Assembly (NCBI GenBank): GCA_026196875.1
Contig: JAPHTP010000096.1
Span: 1-64,000 of the forward strand
Direction: 5' to 3'
Length of the DNA stretch: 64,000 nt
Source: Kangiellaceae bacterium
GTDB taxonomy: Bacteria; Pseudomonadota; Gammaproteobacteria; Enterobacterales; Kangiellaceae
In this document: piece after piece, positions 62,328 through 64,000 of the stretch
Layout: each line of letters begins with the position of its first letter
How positions within the stretch are numbered: position 1 is the stretch's first letter
Notes under the pieces: generated by a model
Databases searched by the model: none
What the model saw: the letters and a program-made list of their open reading frames with translations, nothing else
Told to the model about the DNA's origin: nothing
Made by a program: the position numbers and the translations under genes

Positions 62328-62357
62328 AAAATGTGCGCCGAATAGGGCGCACATTTT
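62328..62357 (-). terminator. Intrinsic terminator after the TetR gene
   Basis: A 12-bp perfect stem AAAATGTGCGCC (62328-62339) and GGCGCACATTTT (62346-62357) with a 6-base loop, followed on the minus strand by ATTTTAAG. It ends the TetR transcript before pepE. Confidence 0.85.
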
Positions 62358-62389
62358 AACCGTTTATTAATACTAGAGGCAAAGGATTA

Positions 62390-63043
62390 TCAGGCGCGTA
62401 ATCCCAGTAGGGTGTTTTCAATGGCATTATTGATTAATTGTTCTCGATCTTGCCATTCTACAGTCGGCAAACTATAAAATGCACCGTAAATACCATATAC
62501 AGACACGCCAATAACTTGTGAGGCCATTAGCATATCTTTAATTCTAAAGGTTCCGTTATCAATACACCTTTGTACCGCTTCGTGCATTACCTCAATATAT
62601 TGACGAGTGCCTGGTGCTGTGTAGACATTAAAGTTTTCGGAATTTTCTGCTTTGAAGTCTTGAGTTGCAATTCCTAACTGATAACTCTTTGGATTGTTCA
62701 ACCAATAACGAACGTTTCGATTCATTAAGTACCTGATTACTTCGAGTGGGTCGCCACCCAATATTTCTTCCGGTGGTTGGCAATAAGCCCAGAGATCTTC
62801 TGAAATATCATTCCAAAAATGTCTCAAAATAGCTTTCTTGTTTTCGAAGTAATAATAGATTTTGGTGGGCGCGAAACCAGCTTGTGCTGCTATTTTTCGC
62901 ATACTGGTATTTTCGTATCCCTCATTAACAAAAAGATCACGTGCAATTTCAATGATGTTGTCGCGGATTTCCTGTTTTTGACTTTCAGACAGTGAAGGCC
63001 TGCCTGGTTTGCGTTTTGTTACTGCCACTTTTTTCGTCCCCAA
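62390..63043 (-). CDS. TetR family transcriptional regulator
   Basis: A 217-residue regulator. The N-terminal helix-turn-helix is MRKIAAQAGFAPTKIYYYFENKKAILRHFW (about residues 43-72), the classical TetR pattern. The rest is a helical ligand-binding domain of unknown ligand. A basic RKPGRPS stretch precedes the HTH. It stands alone, ending at a strong terminator; no adjacent transporter is present, so its target is not evident. Confidence 0.93.
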   Translation of the reverse strand: MGTKKVAVTKRKPGRPSLSESQKQEIRDNIIEIARDLFVNEGYENTSMRKIAAQAGFAPTKIYYYFENKKAILRHFWNDISEDLWAYCQPPEEILGGDPLEVIRYLMNRNVRYWLNNPKSYQLGIATQDFKAENSENFNVYTAPGTRQYIEVMHEAVQRCIDNGTFRIKDMLMASQVIGVSVYGIYGAFYSLPTVEWQDREQLINNAIENTLLGLRA

Positions 63044-63558
63044 TTGTTATTATTATGGTGATTACCACAAGAGCCTAGAGGCCCTTAACCGAACTCGCTG
63101 CAGAGTCAGATTATATGGATTTAAAAGTGGAGATCTAGGTGTAAATTTGCCACACTTTTTTAAAACAGGCTCAGAAAATTGCATACGCAATAAATTTTTG
63201 TCTCACTAGTCTTAAAAATAGGAATTGGCCCAATATTTAATGTTCTTGTCATGTTTTTATATTTTGACTTAATGATTTGTAAACTTTTCTCATAATTTCA
63301 ATAACATGTATTGAGTTAGTTGCAGATACAAATTAATTTGCTTCTGCGATAATTGGCAAAAGCCTAATAAAATTAACTGATTAAAGTTGTTTTTGGGTTC
63401 AAAGTAATTAATAGAAGCATTTGGTAAAATTACCGAAAAAATTTATAAAATATCTCGCAGTTAAATGTCTAATTTCCGTTAAAACGGGTTATTTCTAATG
63501 TCGTATATGTTAATCTTGCGCGCAAATTGGCCTCGTTTCACTTTAGTTTCGTTAAAAG
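63044..63558. other. 515-base AT-rich intergenic region
   Basis: No supported gene: the only longer frame (63009-63209) overlaps the TetR gene and has no support. The region must hold the promoters of the divergent TetR and Bax-like genes. Confidence 0.5.
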
Positions 63559-64000
63559 ATGAATAATTTTTCTATTAATAAAAAAGACTTACGTGAGAAT
63601 CTAATAAAAAAAGAAAGAGTCGGCCTAATCATCGTAAGTGTCTTGGTATTTATTTTGTTGTCATTACACATCTCAAATCATGAATGGCAAGAGATTAAAC
63701 CAAAACAAGTAAACCTCCCTCTAGTTAGACTACCCGACTTTAACGTTTATACAGAAGTTGGGGAGAAGAAACAGGCATTTTTCGAGTTTCTGCGGCCTTT
63801 CATTAGACAAGAAAACCTTAAGCTCAGGTATAAAAAGGCGTTTCTAGATAAACTTGAAGAGGATTTACAAAATGACCGCTATCACAATCAGGCGACTATC
63901 CAAAAAATAAAACGGATGGCCAAGTCCTACCGAGTAACTGAAACTTCGTTACCACAAATAGTTGAAGCACTAAGGATTAAGGTGGATGAAATTCCAGAGT
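63559..64000 (+). CDS. Bax-like glucosaminidase domain protein, 3' truncated by window edge
   Basis: The frame is open from the ATG at 63559 to the last base, 147 codons. It begins MNNFSINKKDLRENLIKKE, has one membrane segment (about residues 22-38, VGLIIVSVLVFILLSLH) and then LPDFNVYTEVGEKKQAFFEFLRPFIRQENLKL. That last part is the lead-in typical of Bax-type proteins, whose glucosaminidase domain would lie beyond the window. Such proteins cleave peptidoglycan in the periplasm. The ATG has AAAAGAT upstream and no strong ribosome site. The family is assigned from the N-terminus only. Confidence 0.7.
   Translation, partial: MNNFSINKKDLRENLIKKERVGLIIVSVLVFILLSLHISNHEWQEIKPKQVNLPLVRLPDFNVYTEVGEKKQAFFEFLRPFIRQENLKLRYKKAFLDKLEEDLQNDRYHNQATIQKIKRMAKSYRVTETSLPQIVEALRIKVDEIPE

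Noticed and set aside
1-64000. CRISPR array, tRNA, rRNA or insertion sequence
   Set aside because: I saw no regularly spaced repeats, no cloverleaf-like sequence, no rRNA and no transposase anywhere in the window.

Overview
The window looks like chromosome from a low-GC marine gammaproteobacterium. The best guess is a Kangiella/Aliikangiella-like lineage; this is inferred from the gene set and was not tested by any search. It carries metG followed by rnf, ccoNOQP-ccoGHI behind a perfect FNR/ANR box, an iscR-sufBCDS-sufA-sufT-sufE operon, cmoAB, apbC, dcd, nudC and DUF2288, DUF3016 and DUF885 proteins. I see no tRNA, rRNA, CRISPR array, insertion sequence or integrase.

Region 1 (about 1-10.7 kb) is the accessory and most interesting part. 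It looks like a ribosomally made peptide (RiPP) locus related to lasso peptide clusters. A 56-residue ORF at 1814-1984 has a WxxPxL...T leader like that of lasso precursors and a predicted 17-residue core whose ninth residue is Glu. It faces a four-gene operon on the minus strand: a PqqD-like leader-binding protein (B1), a transglutaminase-like leader protease (B2), an exporter-type ABC transporter and an ATP-grasp enzyme. No asparagine-synthetase-type cyclase (C protein) is present. Upstream lie a sulfotransferase-like protein cut by the window edge and a 2OG-Fe(II) oxygenase. Downstream lie three tandem tail-collar (microcystin-dependent-protein type) genes, a GNAT acetyltransferase, a DUF6916 protein, an aspartyl/asparaginyl beta-hydroxylase-like oxygenase and a NTP_transf_5 nucleotidyltransferase. 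The combination is unlike any cluster I can name.

Region 2 (11-22.4 kb) is mixed metabolism and regulation: galT-galK, a family-3 solute-binding protein, an exported methyltransferase-like protein, a DksA-type zinc finger protein, a thioredoxin-like protein, nudC, a YeiH-type transporter, a GntR/YtrA-type regulator with its ABC transporter, a small membrane protein, DUF2288 and DUF3016.

Region 3 (22.5-33.9 kb) holds rnfABCDGE behind metG, then apbC, dcd, a PhnD-like periplasmic protein and a DUF599 membrane protein. Region 4 (33.9-42.7 kb) is the cbb3 oxidase with its assembly genes and a UspE-like protein. An 18-bp perfect inverted repeat separates uspE from the oxidase promoter. Region 5 (43-53.3 kb) has an MMPL-type RND exporter, the suf operon with an IscR-type regulator, its likely type 1 IscR site and promoter, an FNR-like palindrome, and suhB. 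Region 6 (53.6-64 kb) carries moaB, a DUF885 metallopeptidase, a degenerate HD-GYP protein, a PlsC-like acyltransferase, NnrS, cmoBA, pepE, a TetR regulator and the start of a Bax-like glucosaminidase gene that runs off the window.

Recurring themes are oxygen and iron-sulfur biology (Rnf, cbb3, CcoG, Suf, FNR and IscR sites, ApbC) alongside one peptide-modifying island.
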